64,000 nt of DNA from NCBI RefSeq assembly GCF_000369065.1, contig NZ_KB849800.1:62001-126000 (forward strand). Direction: 5' to 3'. The notes under the pieces were generated by a model that saw only the letters and a list, made by a program, of their open reading frames with translations, did no database searches and was not told where the DNA came from. Shown here in pieces: positions 47,054 through 57,003 of the stretch; the stretch's first letter is position 1, and the number at the start of each line of letters is the position of its first letter. The DNA is from Acinetobacter haemolyticus CIP 64.3 = MTCC 9819 (lineage in GTDB: Bacteria > Pseudomonadota > Gammaproteobacteria > Pseudomonadales > Moraxellaceae). The position numbers were made by a program, and so were the translations under genes.

Positions 47054-47863
47054 TTAACGTCCTAAGATCATTTCGAGTACAAATTTACTGCCAATAAAAC
47101 CAATCGCGAGCAAGATAAAACCTGTAATTGTAAAACGAATCGCTTTGCGTCCACGCCAACCAAATTTGTAATGTCCAATCAACAAAGCACCATATAAAAA
47201 CCACGAAATAATGCTAAACGCAGTTTTATGCGCAAGGTGTTGGGCAAAGAAATTATCAATGGTAAAGAAGCCAAATAATAAGGCGGCAGTGAGTAGAGCA
47301 AATCCTGTAATAATTAAATCAAAGAGTAATGATTCCATCACTTGGAAGGGAGGGAGTAAGTTGACCCAAATCCGTTTTTTTTGCTTCTTTTTCAGTTCTC
47401 TGTCTTGGAACCACAAGAGAACGGCATGAATGGTTGCCATTAAAAGTACAGCATAGGCTGAAAGGGATAAAATAATATGTAAATCTAATCCAAGACTATG
47501 CATCTCAATAAATTGATTTGGCTTGCTATATACAAATCCTAGAATTAAACCAAATGCAGCAACGGGCGTACCGATCAGATTTAAAGGTAAAACGGGGCGA
47601 ATCAGGCTAAGGATTAAACTCAAGGTGAGCATAAGCCCCGAGGTGAACGAGATAAGGTTAAATACATCATAGTTGATGCCCATTGGTGTCATCATGTCTT
47701 GATAGAGAACTACACCGTGTAATAACAGTCCTAAACCAACGAGAAGACCGTAACACCAAAGATTTGGTGTACGTTTTGACATTAGACGAATAAACAAATA
47801 CCAAAAAGAACTGGTATAAGCCACAAGTGCCAAAATTGTGTAAACCAAGGGGAGACTGATCAT
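47054..47863 (-). CDS. Cytochrome c assembly / YpjD (CcsA-like) inner-membrane protein
   Basis: A 269-residue protein with about eight transmembrane helices, in the CcsA/HemX/YpjD family. LGLDLHIILSLSAYAVLLMA holds a conserved histidine, and further histidines follow the later helices. Family members handle haem during c-type cytochrome maturation; for YpjD the role is less certain. It is divergent from ffh, 147 bases apart, an arrangement common in gamma-proteobacteria. Confidence 0.85.
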   Translation of the reverse strand: MISLPLVYTILALVAYTSSFWYLFIRLMSKRTPNLWCYGLLVGLGLLLHGVVLYQDMMTPMGINYDVFNLISFTSGLMLTLSLILSLIRPVLPLNLIGTPVAAFGLILGFVYSKPNQFIEMHSLGLDLHIILSLSAYAVLLMATIHAVLLWFQDRELKKKQKKRIWVNLLPPFQVMESLLFDLIITGFALLTAALLFGFFTIDNFFAQHLAHKTAFSIISWFLYGALLIGHYKFGWRGRKAIRFTITGFILLAIGFIGSKFVLEMILGR

Positions 47864-48010
47864 GTCAAACCTTTTTTAGGGGGATGAATAATATTCACCA
47901 TATAAGATATAAATTCGCTGCGAACTACAGTATCCTATAGCATCTTATGCATAAATTTTCTATTTTAAGAAAGATTTTTTTGCAACTAGCCATTTTAAGC
48001 GGATTTCGCA

Positions 48011-49420
48011 ATGTTTGATACCTTAACAGAACGACTCACACAGAGTTTAAGAAATGTTACTGGCTCAGGGCAGCTGACCGAAGACAATATTAAAGATACC
48101 CTACGTGAAGTACGTATGGCACTTCTTGAAGCCGATGTGGCGTTACCTGTAACTCGTGAATTTATCGCGAAGGTGAAGGAAGAAGCACTCGGTCAAGAGG
48201 TCATGACACAGCTTTCTCCTGGTCAGGCATTTGTAAAAATTGTCTATGATGAACTCACCAAGATGATGGGTGAAGCAAATGAAACTTTAGATTTAAGTGC
48301 TAAGCCACCTGTCGTTGTTCTCCTTGCAGGTTTGCAAGGTGCGGGTAAAACCACAACCGCAGCAAAATTGGCACGCTTCTTAAAAGAACGCCAAAAGAAA
48401 AAAGTAATGACGGTTTCTGCTGACGTATATCGTCCAGCAGCGATCAAGCAGTTAGAAACCGTATCGAACGAAGTCGGTGTTGGTTTTATTCCATCGCAAG
48501 CATCTGAAAGACCAATTGATATTGTAAATCGCGCGATTGAACAAGCGAAGATTCAATTTGCGGATGTCTTGATTGTCGATACGGCGGGTCGTCTCCATGT
48601 CGATGATGACATGATGGATGAGATCAAAGAATTACATGCTGCGGTTAAGCCAACAGAAACTTTGTTTGTTGTTGATGCGATGACAGGTCAGGATGCTGCC
48701 AATACAGCAAAAGCGTTTAACGATGCTTTGGCTTTAACAGGTGTGATCTTGACCAAAACTGATGGTGACGCGCGTGGTGGTGCGGCACTTTCTGTTCGTG
48801 CTATCACAGGCAAGCCAATCAAGTTCTTGGGGATTGGTGAGAAACTAGATGCGCTTGAACCATTCCATCCAGACCGTGTTGCACAACGTATCTTGGGGAT
48901 GGGTGACGTCCTTTCTTTGGTCGAAGAAGTTGAACGTAAAATCGACAAAGAAAAAGCCGAAAAAATGGCGAAGAAATTGCAAAAGGGCGGTACCTTCAAC
49001 TTTGAAGATATGCTGATGCAATTTGAGCAAATGAGTAAAATGGGCGGCATGATGGGCTTCTTGGATAAGCTCCCAGGTATGAGTAACTCTGGCATTCAGG
49101 ATGCGATTGAAAAAGCAAATCCTGAAAAACAAGTGAAACGTATGGAAGCAATCATCCAGTCGATGACGATTAAAGAACGTCGTAATCCTGACTTGATGAA
49201 CCCGAGTCGTAAAAAGCGTATTGCTGCGGGTTGTGGTATGGATGTCGCTGAAGTGAATAAACTCATTAAGCAACAAGCGCAGATGGCGAAAATGATGAAG
49301 AAGTTCGCCAATCCATCTGGTATGAGCAAGATGCTTAAATCACTGGGCAATATGCAAAAACAATTTGGTGGTGGCGGTGGTATGGGACCGTTATTTGGAA
49401 ATAATGATTCCAAAAAATAA
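48011..49420 (+). CDS. ffh: Signal recognition particle protein Ffh
   Basis: A 469-residue SRP54-type GTPase that binds 4.5S RNA and signal sequences and delivers nascent membrane proteins to FtsY. The N domain covers about residues 1-90. The G domain has GLQGAGKTT (107-115), DTAGRLHVD and TKTDGDARGG. The C-terminal M domain is methionine-rich with the RNA-binding pattern SMTIKERRNPDLMNPSRKKR. The glycine-rich end (FGGGGGMG) is common in this family. Confidence 0.97.
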   Translation: MFDTLTERLTQSLRNVTGSGQLTEDNIKDTLREVRMALLEADVALPVTREFIAKVKEEALGQEVMTQLSPGQAFVKIVYDELTKMMGEANETLDLSAKPPVVVLLAGLQGAGKTTTAAKLARFLKERQKKKVMTVSADVYRPAAIKQLETVSNEVGVGFIPSQASERPIDIVNRAIEQAKIQFADVLIVDTAGRLHVDDDMMDEIKELHAAVKPTETLFVVDAMTGQDAANTAKAFNDALALTGVILTKTDGDARGGAALSVRAITGKPIKFLGIGEKLDALEPFHPDRVAQRILGMGDVLSLVEEVERKIDKEKAEKMAKKLQKGGTFNFEDMLMQFEQMSKMGGMMGFLDKLPGMSNSGIQDAIEKANPEKQVKRMEAIIQSMTIKERRNPDLMNPSRKKRIAAGCGMDVAEVNKLIKQQAQMAKMMKKFANPSGMSKMLKSLGNMQKQFGGGGGMGPLFGNNDSKK

Positions 49421-49436
49421 TTGAACCATCATTTCT

Positions 49437-49462
49437 AAAAGGCGCGTTATGCGCCTTTTTTA
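49437..49462 (+). terminator. Terminator after ffh
   Basis: AAAAGGCGC, loop GTTAT and GCGCCTTTTTT form a GC-rich hairpin with a T-run, 16 bases after the stop. Confidence 0.9.
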
Positions 49463-49571
49463 TTAATCTATAACGAGTGGATTTGTATAAAATTAATACA
49501 AAAAATCGATATTCAATCTGGTTTTAAAGGAGCAAAATTAATTTTAAGTCTATGTTTTATATTGAATAATA

Positions 49572-50168
49572 ATGTTAAATATGTCTCAAAATATAATGAA
49601 TACGGTGTATATTGCACATTGTATGAACGCTGATCCAGATCAGCACTGGTATGTTTGGTTGGAACAACAGCTCAAACTGCTAAATGTTACTGTTGAGCGG
49701 ATTTTTTTAGCTGATGCGAGTCATCCGGATCCTGAGATTTGGCAGACCTGTTTGGAAGCACAGTTAAAAAAAATGGATGAACAAAGTATAGTTGTGGCGC
49801 ATGGGCTTTCTTGTGTAGCGGTTGCTCGATATCTGACGAAAAAACTGCAACAAAAAACGATAAAGGCAGGCATATTTATTGCCGGTTTTAATGAGTCAAT
49901 TCCAAATTATCCAGCATTAGATTCATTTATAAATCACTGTAAAATCGATGCTGGAATATTGCGGTTAAATATCCAGCGTAGAGTCGTTATTTTTTCGAGT
50001 AACAATCCAATAGTACCTGTTCCATTTAGTTTTAAGTTTTCACATTTACTCAATGCGCAGTTGATCGAAGTGGCACAAGCTGGACATTTTCGTGCAGAAG
50101 ATGGTTATTCAGAATTTCCTCAACTTTTACCCATTATTCAAGCCTTACTCAAAGTTGAACTAAGTTGA
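49572..50168 (+). CDS. RBBP9/YdeN-type alpha/beta hydrolase
   Basis: A 198-residue serine-hydrolase-fold protein of the RBBP9/YdeN type. The nucleophile motif is [12 protein letters not shown] (serine near residue 79) and a catalytic histidine is likely in [14 protein letters not shown] near the end. The substrate is unknown for most members. Starts at 49581 or 49596 are also possible, since no clear ribosome site is present. Its 3' end overlaps the coaX 3' end by 31 bases on the opposite strand. Confidence 0.85.
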   Translation: MLNMSQNIMNTVYIAHCMNADPDQHWYVWLEQQLKLLNVTVERIFLADASHPDPEIWQTCLEAQLKKMDEQSIVVAHGLSCVAVARYLTKKLQQKTIKAGIFIAGFNESIPNYPALDSFINHCKIDAGILRLNIQRRVVIFSSNNPIVPVPFSFKFSHLLNAQLIEVAQAGHFRAEDGYSEFPQLLPIIQALLKVELS

Positions 50169-50881
50169 ACATATTGTCGTAAGCCTTTTAGAAGTAAATC
50201 TGGTTCAACTTGTGGTTGATAATGATTCAGGAACTTTGCAAATAAATTTGCATCTCCACCCGTTAAAATAAGTTTCTTTGGAGATTGCTGCATAATTTGA
50301 TCAATGCTACTGATCAGTCCCAATAAAATGCCATGATGGACAGCATCGACAGTGTTGTGTCCGGGTTTTAAATTATCAAAAGCAGAATCAGGAATTTTAA
50401 TGCCTTTGGTATTTTGGATGAGTGCATCTCGTTGTAAATATAAGTTCGGTAAGATATATCCACCCAGATGCTGCATACCTTCTACTAGGTCGATTGTTAG
50501 AGCAGTTCCACAACCAATTACACAATAGTTTTCATTTACATGCGCAACTGCCAAAACTTGTAACCAACGATCAATCCCGAGTTGGTTTGGTACATCATAA
50601 CCACATTGCAAACCTGCATAATTTGCATGCACTTTTGCAAAAATGACGGGTATATCAAGGATATCAAGAATACTTTGAATACGTTGATTATTCTCACTGT
50701 CCAATACCGAAGAAATTCCGACACGACTGAGGTTTTGGTAGCGAAAATGTTGGATCAAACCTAAGAGTAGATCTGCTGGGGATTGTAAATGTAGTTCAGC
50801 GGCATGCTCAATGACATGCTCACCTTCAGTTATCCAATATTTAAGACGTGTATTGCCGATATCTAGCCATAAACTTTTCAT
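50138..50881 (-). CDS. coaX: Type III pantothenate kinase
   Basis: A 247-residue kinase that phosphorylates pantothenate, the first step of coenzyme A synthesis. The N-terminal phosphate-binding motif is [11 protein letters not shown]. The ATP/substrate segment is [13 protein letters not shown] (residues about 125-137), and [13 protein letters not shown] follows near the end. It sits 15 bases downstream of birA in the same operon, a pairing common in gamma-proteobacteria. The Acinetobacter form is somewhat short but keeps all motifs. Confidence 0.93.
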   Translation of the reverse strand: MKSLWLDIGNTRLKYWITEGEHVIEHAAELHLQSPADLLLGLIQHFRYQNLSRVGISSVLDSENNQRIQSILDILDIPVIFAKVHANYAGLQCGYDVPNQLGIDRWLQVLAVAHVNENYCVIGCGTALTIDLVEGMQHLGGYILPNLYLQRDALIQNTKGIKIPDSAFDNLKPGHNTVDAVHHGILLGLISSIDQIMQQSPKKLILTGGDANLFAKFLNHYQPQVEPDLLLKGLRQYVQLSSTLSKA

Positions 50882-50896
50882 AAGTGGTTTTATTCC

Positions 50897-51652
50897 TTAA
50901 TGCGATGTAAGTCTTAACCGACCTTGATAAAAAGTTTGCGTGTGATCTGTACGGATAAGGACAGCACCATCATTTGAAATCCCTTGAAAAATCCCTTGAA
51001 CTTTGCCTTGAGTATGTTCAAATTCAACGGGTTGGTTGATCCAAATCGCATGATGATTGAAGCGTTCAGCTAAGTTATAAGAGCCATGTTCAAACCATTG
51101 AGCTGCTTGTTGAATCGCTGTATACAATTCTGCAATCAATGTAAGTCGATCAATTTGATGTAAGCCAAGCATATGCAGTGACGTGATCGCTTGATCTGCA
51201 TTTTCGACGGGCGGTGTGTTGAGGTTAATGCCTACACCGACAATTGCTTGATTGCTTGATAAAGGTTCAACCAAGATTCCGCCCCATTTACCTTGAGGAC
51301 TATATAAATCATTGGGCCATTTTACTTGTAGATTTAAACTGTGCAGACTTGGCATTTGTAAAATATTTAATGCAACTTCAAGCGCGAGGCGACCATCCAA
51401 GGCCGTTTGACTTTGAATCAATGTGCTTAAATAAATATTGCCTTCTGGTGATGACCAGGCTCTTTGGTGTTGACCGCGACCTTGTGTTTGTTGTTCACTG
51501 CACACCAATCCTGTGCTTATACCTTTTTGAGCAATTTCACGCATATCATCGTTGGTTGATGTGGTCGTAGTTTTGAGTAAAACCACTTCGGGAAATTGGC
51601 CTTTGGCACTAAGCAATTGCTGTAGTTGACGTGTTACGAAATCATCCATCAT
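50897..51652 (-). CDS. birA: Biotin--[acetyl-CoA-carboxylase] ligase
   Basis: A 251-residue ligase that attaches biotin to the carboxyl-carrier protein of acetyl-CoA carboxylase. The biotin-binding motif is QGRGQHQRAWSSPEGNIYLS, and VKWPNDLYSPQGKWGGILVE is the catalytic core. The N-terminal winged-helix DNA-binding domain found in the E. coli bifunctional repressor is absent, so it should be an enzyme only. The divergent TauE/SafE gene begins 25 bases away. Confidence 0.94.
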   Translation of the reverse strand: MMDDFVTRQLQQLLSAKGQFPEVVLLKTTTTSTNDDMREIAQKGISTGLVCSEQQTQGRGQHQRAWSSPEGNIYLSTLIQSQTALDGRLALEVALNILQMPSLHSLNLQVKWPNDLYSPQGKWGGILVEPLSSNQAIVGVGINLNTPPVENADQAITSLHMLGLHQIDRLTLIAELYTAIQQAAQWFEHGSYNLAERFNHHAIWINQPVEFEHTQGKVQGIFQGISNDGAVLIRTDHTQTFYQGRLRLTSH

Positions 51653-51677
51653 TTTTAAGTAGAGTGGTCATGTATTT

Positions 51678-52478
51678 ATGGAGTTAATCATATATTTGCT
51701 GATTGGTGCAATTGCTGGATTTACCGCAGGGCTATTTGGCGTGGGCGGTGGATTAATTATTGTTCCAATTTTATATATTGTTTTCACTCAACTAAATTAT
51801 GACCCTAACGTCATCATGCATATTGCCGTAGGAACATCTTTGGCGACGATTATTGTGACTTCGATCAGTTCAGTGATGGCTCATCATAAAAAAGGGGCAG
51901 TCTTGTGGTCGGTTTTTCGTAATTTGGCACCAGGTTTGGTTCTAGGTTCATTTTTAGGGGCTGGTATTGCAGATCTTATGTCTGGTCAGCATTTGCAGCT
52001 GGTGATTGGTATATTTGCAATTTGGATGGCATTTAAGATGTTTAGAGGTGCGCATGGTGTAGTAGACCCAAATCGCCATTTACCATCTGCTCCGATTCAA
52101 TTGGCTGCTGGAGGCGGAATTGGGGTCGCATCTGCAATTTTTGGTATCGGTGGGGGGAGCTTAACGGTTCCTTTCTTAAATCGATATGGCGTGGTAATGC
52201 AAAAAGCAGTCGCAACTTCTGCAGCATGTGGTTTACCGATCGCGGTTGCTGGTGCAGTGGGGTTTATGTGGTTTGGCACAAAGCAACAGGTTGAGGTACC
52301 AAACACCATTGGTTATGTTCATATTTATGCTTTTATAGGCATTAGCATAATGAGTTTTATTACTGCGAAAGTCGGTGCGCGAGTGGCTCATCGTTTGTCT
52401 CCAGCGATGTTAAAAAAATGTTTTGCAGGGCTGCTAGTCACAGTAGGCTGTTATTTTGTATATAAAGGGCTTTTTTAA
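51678..52478 (+). CDS. Sulfite exporter TauE/SafE family protein
   Basis: A 266-residue inner-membrane protein with about eight helices. The TauE/SafE signature appears twice: AGFTAGLFGVGGGLIIVPIL and VASAIFGIGGGSLTVPFLN. The family exports sulfite, sulfoacetate or other small anions; the substrate here cannot be told. A symmetrical hairpin overlaps the stop. Confidence 0.9.
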   Translation: MELIIYLLIGAIAGFTAGLFGVGGGLIIVPILYIVFTQLNYDPNVIMHIAVGTSLATIIVTSISSVMAHHKKGAVLWSVFRNLAPGLVLGSFLGAGIADLMSGQHLQLVIGIFAIWMAFKMFRGAHGVVDPNRHLPSAPIQLAAGGGIGVASAIFGIGGGSLTVPFLNRYGVVMQKAVATSAACGLPIAVAGAVGFMWFGTKQQVEVPNTIGYVHIYAFIGISIMSFITAKVGARVAHRLSPAMLKKCFAGLLVTVGCYFVYKGLF

Positions 52479-52485
52479 GCCCTTT
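52464..52485 (+). terminator. Hairpin overlapping the TauE/SafE stop
   Basis: AAAGGGCTT and AAGCCCTTT pair perfectly around a TTTT loop and include the stop codon. There is no T-run behind it, so its role as a terminator is uncertain. Confidence 0.4.
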
Positions 52486-52746
52486 GGTTAAAAAAACGCA
52501 GCTTTTGTGAACTTATTGGAAATTACCAAGATGAATATGGGTTTTGTGCGACTTGTTTGGATTAAATTTTATTTAATGTGATTTACATCAATAATTTCTT
52601 TATTGGTTTTATGTTTCAGATATATGGTTGATCGCTAAAATTTATACATAAATATTTGATATTAAAAGTAGAAAAGTTAAGGTTTTTATTGAAAACAGGG
52701 GGCTGCGTGGTTTTTTTCCATATGATTGGCTTAAAAAGCAATAAAA

Positions 52747-52757
52747 TTGTCAGACAA
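52747..52757. promoter_or_regulatory. Predicted operator of the GntR/FadR-type regulator
   Basis: TTGTCAGACAA fits the FadR-subfamily consensus TNGTNNNACNA exactly and sits 90 bases before the regulator's start. A second palindrome, CATTGGACAATG, is at about 52809-52820. TTGTCA overlapping the operator could also be a -35 box with TATAGC 17 bases downstream. Confidence 0.5.
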
Positions 52758-52846
52758 TGATATAGAATTTATAGCGCGAGATCAGTTAAAACAAAAAAGC
52801 GCAAATAGCATTGGACAATGCGTATAACAAAGATAGCGAGGGGCCC

Positions 52847-53542
52847 ATGAATCTTGAAGAGGCTGATAGTCTTTCTGAACAGATTGCAAAATATATTAGT
52901 GAACAAATCATTAGCGGTGAGTTGGTTGAGGGTGAACGCATCCAAGAATTACGTATCGCTAAAGAATTGGATGTCAGTCGGGGTTCTGTCCGTGAAGCAT
53001 TATTATTACTAGAACGTACTTATCTGATCGAAATTTTCCCACGTCGTGGTGCGATTGTTTCTGAAATGTCCGCTCAACAGGTTAAAGCCTTGTTTGATAC
53101 CAACGTCATGGTACTTGGGCATATTGTGCAGCGGATTAGTGAGACATGGCGTGTCAACGAAGCTGAACAATTGCAAGTTATGTTGGATCAGTTGGTTGAG
53201 TTTGTTAGAGCTGGGGATATTGAGAAATTTTATGATGCGATTTTTAATTATTTAGCAGAACAACATGACATGGTGGCAAATCCTTATTTAATGCAATTCT
53301 ATAAAGAACTGTTACCATCTCTACGTCGTAGTTATTTTTTGACCTTAAATACCTCACGTCGTGAGCTGCAAGAATCATTTACGCTATTTAAGCTCGTGAT
53401 TGATGCTATTTTGATCCGAAAATCACAACAAGCTGCTTTATTTATGGAAGATTTTTGTCGACACTTGCGTAACCTTGTGTTGGAATCTCTGACACGTATG
53501 AAACAGATTGAATTGGCTTGGGCGAGACGCTCACGCCGTTAG
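52847..53542 (+). CDS. GntR family regulator, FadR-type C-terminal domain
   Basis: A 231-residue regulator. I choose ATG 52847 (MNLEEADSLSEQIAKYI), with GAGGGG upstream; a TTG start at 52811 is possible. The N-terminal winged helix reads RIQELRIAKELDVSRGSVREALLLLE and further. The FCD-type helical domain follows (about residues 90-225). Members often sense fatty-acid-like or organic-acid ligands through metal-binding residues. It lies 10 bases before smc, so it may control the smc-zipA transcript as well as itself. Confidence 0.88.
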   Translation: MNLEEADSLSEQIAKYISEQIISGELVEGERIQELRIAKELDVSRGSVREALLLLERTYLIEIFPRRGAIVSEMSAQQVKALFDTNVMVLGHIVQRISETWRVNEAEQLQVMLDQLVEFVRAGDIEKFYDAIFNYLAEQHDMVANPYLMQFYKELLPSLRRSYFLTLNTSRRELQESFTLFKLVIDAILIRKSQQAALFMEDFCRHLRNLVLESLTRMKQIELAWARRSRR

Positions 53543-53552
53543 TTAGGGCAGT

Positions 53553-56500
53553 ATGCGTTTAAGCAGTTTAAAACTTTCAGGCTTTAAATCTTTTGCCGAT
53601 AGTACCACTTTACATTTTAAGGCCAACCGTACTGCGGTTGTTGGGCCGAACGGTTGTGGAAAGTCGAATGTCATTGATGCGATTCGTTGGGTTATGGGCG
53701 AGTCCAACGCACGTCAATTGCGTGGCGGCAGTATGCAGGATGTTATTTTCACAGGGACATCCAAGCGAAAGCCTGTCGGTGTGGCCAGTGTAGAACTTCG
53801 TTTTGATAATACCTATGGCAAATTAGGCGGCGCTTATAATGCTTACAATGAGCTTGCTGTTCGTCGCCAAGTCACGCGTGAAGGTAAGTCAGAATACTTC
53901 TTAAATGGTACACGGTGCCGTCGTCGTGATATTACCGATATTTTCTTGGGTACAGGCTTAGGACCGCGTTCTTATGCGGTGATTGAGCAGGGTATGATTA
54001 GCCGTCTAGTCGAAGCCAAACCTGAAGAAATGCGTGTGTTTATTGAGGAAGCGGCAGGCGTTTCCCGCTATCAGGCACGTCGTCGTGAGACGCTACAGCA
54101 TTTAGAACATACCGAACAGAATCTAGCGCGTTTAGAAGATATCGCTGTCGAGTTAAAATCACAGCTAAGAACGCTAAAACGTCAGTCTGAAGCTGCAATT
54201 CAATATAAAACGTTAGAAAGCCAAATTCGTCATTTAAAAATTGAAATCCTTTCTTTTCAAGCCAATCAAAGTCACAAGTTACAACAAGAATATACAGTTG
54301 AAATGACAGAACTTGGTGAGCGTTTCAAACTGGTTCGTTCTGAGTCAAATACCATTGAGCATGACCTTGAAGCGACCAGTGCATTATTCCAGCGTCTAAT
54401 TCAACAATCATCGCCTTTGCAGCAGGAATGGCAGCAGGCAGAGAAAAAACTTGCTGAACTGAAAATGACACTGGAGCAGAAACAAAGTCTATTTCAGCAA
54501 AATAGTAGTAGTTTGGCTCAACTTGAGCAGCAAAAACTTCAAACCAAAGAGCGCTTACAATTATCAGAGTTACAGGTAGAAACCCTTAGCACTCAGTTTG
54601 ATGAGCAAAATGAAACATTGCTGGCATTGGAACAGCAAACGCAATCATCTGAGCAAAACTTTACGGATGTTCAAGCCCAGCAAAAACAAGCCCAGCAGCA
54701 ATTTGAGCAACTCAAGACTCAAGTTGAGCAGCAACAGCAAAAAAAGTTGCAAATGGCAGCGCAAATTGAGCAATTGACGAAAAATGTTTTAAGGCTTGAA
54801 CAACAAAAGCAGACCTTACAAGCACAAACCAGTCAGATTCGTGCACAAGTTCAGAATGATGAACAAGCTCAGCTCGAACAATTACAGCAACAATTGCAGC
54901 AGGAAATTGTTCTGTTAGAAGCTGCAATTGACCAGTTACAGTACGAGGTACAGACACAGCAAGATCAGCAACAGTCAAACAAGACGGATCTACAAAGCCT
55001 AAAAACAGAGATTCAGGTTTTATTGGCTGAGCAAAAAAACTTAAATCAATTCGTTGTAAAACAAAGTCCAAAGCATGATCAGAATGCAGTACGGTTGATG
55101 CAAAGCTTGCGTTTAACTGCTCAAGGCAAAGCTCATGCTGTGATCATTGAAAAATTTTTAGCTAAATGGTTGCAAGCACAGCTGATTGAGAGTGGACAAA
55201 CATTCCAAGAAGATGTGGCGCGTCAGTTAAAATCATCTACGCAGCAAAAGATTCAAATACAACAACTGCGGTGTTTAAGTGATTTTATTGAAGCTCCCCA
55301 ATCTTCGCTCTGGGCAAATGTTGCCGTTGCAGATGATTTAACGACAGCATTGGGTTATCAGTCTGATCTTAATCATGCACAATCAATTCTGACGCTTGAT
55401 GGTTATCATATTGGTGCGGATTGGATGATTGGCCTGCATTATGATGAAGATAGTCAAAGTGCACAGGGCGTGCTAAGCCATCAAGTGCGTTTAGAGGAAA
55501 TCGAACAACAACTTGCAGAAAAGCAGCCACAGTTACTTGATTGGGAAAATCAATTTTCGCAACAACAGCAAAGCTTGCAGCGGCAACAGCAGACCTTACA
55601 GCAACAACAGCAAAGTCTGAAGCAAAAGCAAAAAGAGTTACAACAACTCGATGTGCAAATTGCCAAGCTACAAAGTACGGCACAGGCATTTGTGGTACAG
55701 CAACAACAGTTAGCAGATCAACTTAAACAATTGGATGTGCAACTCGAAGAAGATGCAATGCAGCGTGATGATTTAGAGATTGATCTACATGCACTTGCAC
55801 TCAAATTAGAAGCGGTATTACCGAACTATAAAACCTTGCAGTTTCAGGTAGAAAGTCTGAATGAACAGTTAGATGAGCAGCAACAGCAACTCACACAACA
55901 ACAGCAACAACGAGAGACACTACGCCGTCAGACCTCGCAGGCGAATCAGCAAATTGAATTATTAGAGAAAGATATATCTTTCTTAAAAACACAGTATCGC
56001 CAAATCATCGAGCAAATAGAGCAGGCAAAGAAATTCGTTGATCCGATTCAATTGGAGCTTCCAAATTTAGAGTCGCAGTTTCAAGAACAGTTTCAACAAA
56101 CAGAAAAATTGCAAAAAAACTGGAATGAATGGCAGCTTGAGCTGAATCAGGTTCAAGAAAAACAGCAACATTTGACTGAGCAACGTCATCAAGCCCAACA
56201 AAAAGATGAACAAGTGCGTGAGCAGTTAGAGCAAAAGCGTCTGGCTTGGCAGGCAGCTAAATCAGATCGGGAGCACTATCTCGATCAGCTAAAAGAATTA
56301 AACGCTGAGGTTCTCCAAGATGTATCGATTGAAATTAAAGAACATCAGCAGAAACTTGAAAAAGCACAACAACAATTTGAAAAAATTGGTGCGGTGAATT
56401 TGGCAGCTTCACAAGAATATGAGGAAGTTTCTCAGCGTTTTGATGAACTCAATCATCAAATGCAGGATTTGCAAAATACTGTAGATCAGCTCAAAGCTGC

Positions 56501-57002
56501 GATGAAGAGTATTGATCAAGAAACACGTAAGTTGTTTATGACAACATTTGATCAGGTCAATCAAGAGTTACAAATGTTGTTTCCGAAAGTGTTTGGTGGT
56601 GGTGAAGCGACACTAAGCCTCGAAGATGATTGGCAATCAGGCGTAAAGTTGATGGCGCGCCCACCTGGTAAACGGAATAGTTCTTTGGCCCTACTTTCAG
56701 GTGGAGAAAAGACTTTAACTGCTTTGGCTTTGGTTTTTGCGATCTTTAGATTAAATCCAGCACCATTTTGTGTTTTGGATGAGGTCGATGCGCCATTGGA
56801 TGATGCAAATGTGCAGCGGTATTGTAATTTGGTAAAAGAGCTTTCTGAACAAGTGCAATTCATTTACATTACACATAATAAATTGGCAATGACAATGGCG
56901 ACAGATTTGTTGGGTGTAACCATGCCAGAGCCAGGTACATCAAAATTAGTGACTGTTGATTTAGAACAGGCAAAAGAATACGGGTTAGTTGCGGAGTCCT
57001 AG
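53553..57002 (+). CDS. smc: Chromosome segregation ATPase Smc
   Basis: A 1149-residue condensin ATPase. Walker A GPNGCGKSN is at residues 31-39. Two long glutamine-rich coiled coils flank a hinge around residues 505-650. The C-terminal ABC signature LLSGGEKTLTALAL and Walker B CVLDEVDAPLDDAN complete the head. The coiled coils are unusually rich in Q runs (QQQQQ). It overlaps no gene at its start, and zipA begins 1 base after its stop. Confidence 0.97.
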   Translation: MRLSSLKLSGFKSFADSTTLHFKANRTAVVGPNGCGKSNVIDAIRWVMGESNARQLRGGSMQDVIFTGTSKRKPVGVASVELRFDNTYGKLGGAYNAYNELAVRRQVTREGKSEYFLNGTRCRRRDITDIFLGTGLGPRSYAVIEQGMISRLVEAKPEEMRVFIEEAAGVSRYQARRRETLQHLEHTEQNLARLEDIAVELKSQLRTLKRQSEAAIQYKTLESQIRHLKIEILSFQANQSHKLQQEYTVEMTELGERFKLVRSESNTIEHDLEATSALFQRLIQQSSPLQQEWQQAEKKLAELKMTLEQKQSLFQQNSSSLAQLEQQKLQTKERLQLSELQVETLSTQFDEQNETLLALEQQTQSSEQNFTDVQAQQKQAQQQFEQLKTQVEQQQQKKLQMAAQIEQLTKNVLRLEQQKQTLQAQTSQIRAQVQNDEQAQLEQLQQQLQQEIVLLEAAIDQLQYEVQTQQDQQQSNKTDLQSLKTEIQVLLAEQKNLNQFVVKQSPKHDQNAVRLMQSLRLTAQGKAHAVIIEKFLAKWLQAQLIESGQTFQEDVARQLKSSTQQKIQIQQLRCLSDFIEAPQSSLWANVAVADDLTTALGYQSDLNHAQSILTLDGYHIGADWMIGLHYDEDSQSAQGVLSHQVRLEEIEQQLAEKQPQLLDWENQFSQQQQSLQRQQQTLQQQQQSLKQKQKELQQLDVQIAKLQSTAQAFVVQQQQLADQLKQLDVQLEEDAMQRDDLEIDLHALALKLEAVLPNYKTLQFQVESLNEQLDEQQQQLTQQQQQRETLRRQTSQANQQIELLEKDISFLKTQYRQIIEQIEQAKKFVDPIQLELPNLESQFQEQFQQTEKLQKNWNEWQLELNQVQEKQQHLTEQRHQAQQKDEQVREQLEQKRLAWQAAKSDREHYLDQLKELNAEVLQDVSIEIKEHQQKLEKAQQQFEKIGAVNLAASQEYEEVSQRFDELNHQMQDLQNTVDQLKAAMKSIDQETRKLFMTTFDQVNQELQMLFPKVFGGGEATLSLEDDWQSGVKLMARPPGKRNSSLALLSGGEKTLTALALVFAIFRLNPAPFCVLDEVDAPLDDANVQRYCNLVKELSEQVQFIYITHNKLAMTMATDLLGVTMPEPGTSKLVTVDLEQAKEYGLVAES

Positions 57003-57003
57003 T

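Noticed and set aside
48688..49413. Overlapping minus-strand open frames inside ffh
   Set aside because: They mirror the codon bias of ffh, and their products are low-complexity without any recognisable domain.
52809..52820. CATTGGACAATG as a second certain operator
   Set aside because: It is palindromic but does not match the FadR-subfamily consensus as well as the site at 52747, so it is mentioned only as possible.
54712..55071. A minus-strand open frame inside smc
   Set aside because: It is a by-product of glutamine-codon-rich DNA in the smc coiled coil, with no start signal.
53553..57002. CAG/CAA-rich runs in smc as a repeat array
   Set aside because: They encode Q-rich coiled coil in a continuous frame and have no regular unit; not a CRISPR or satellite.
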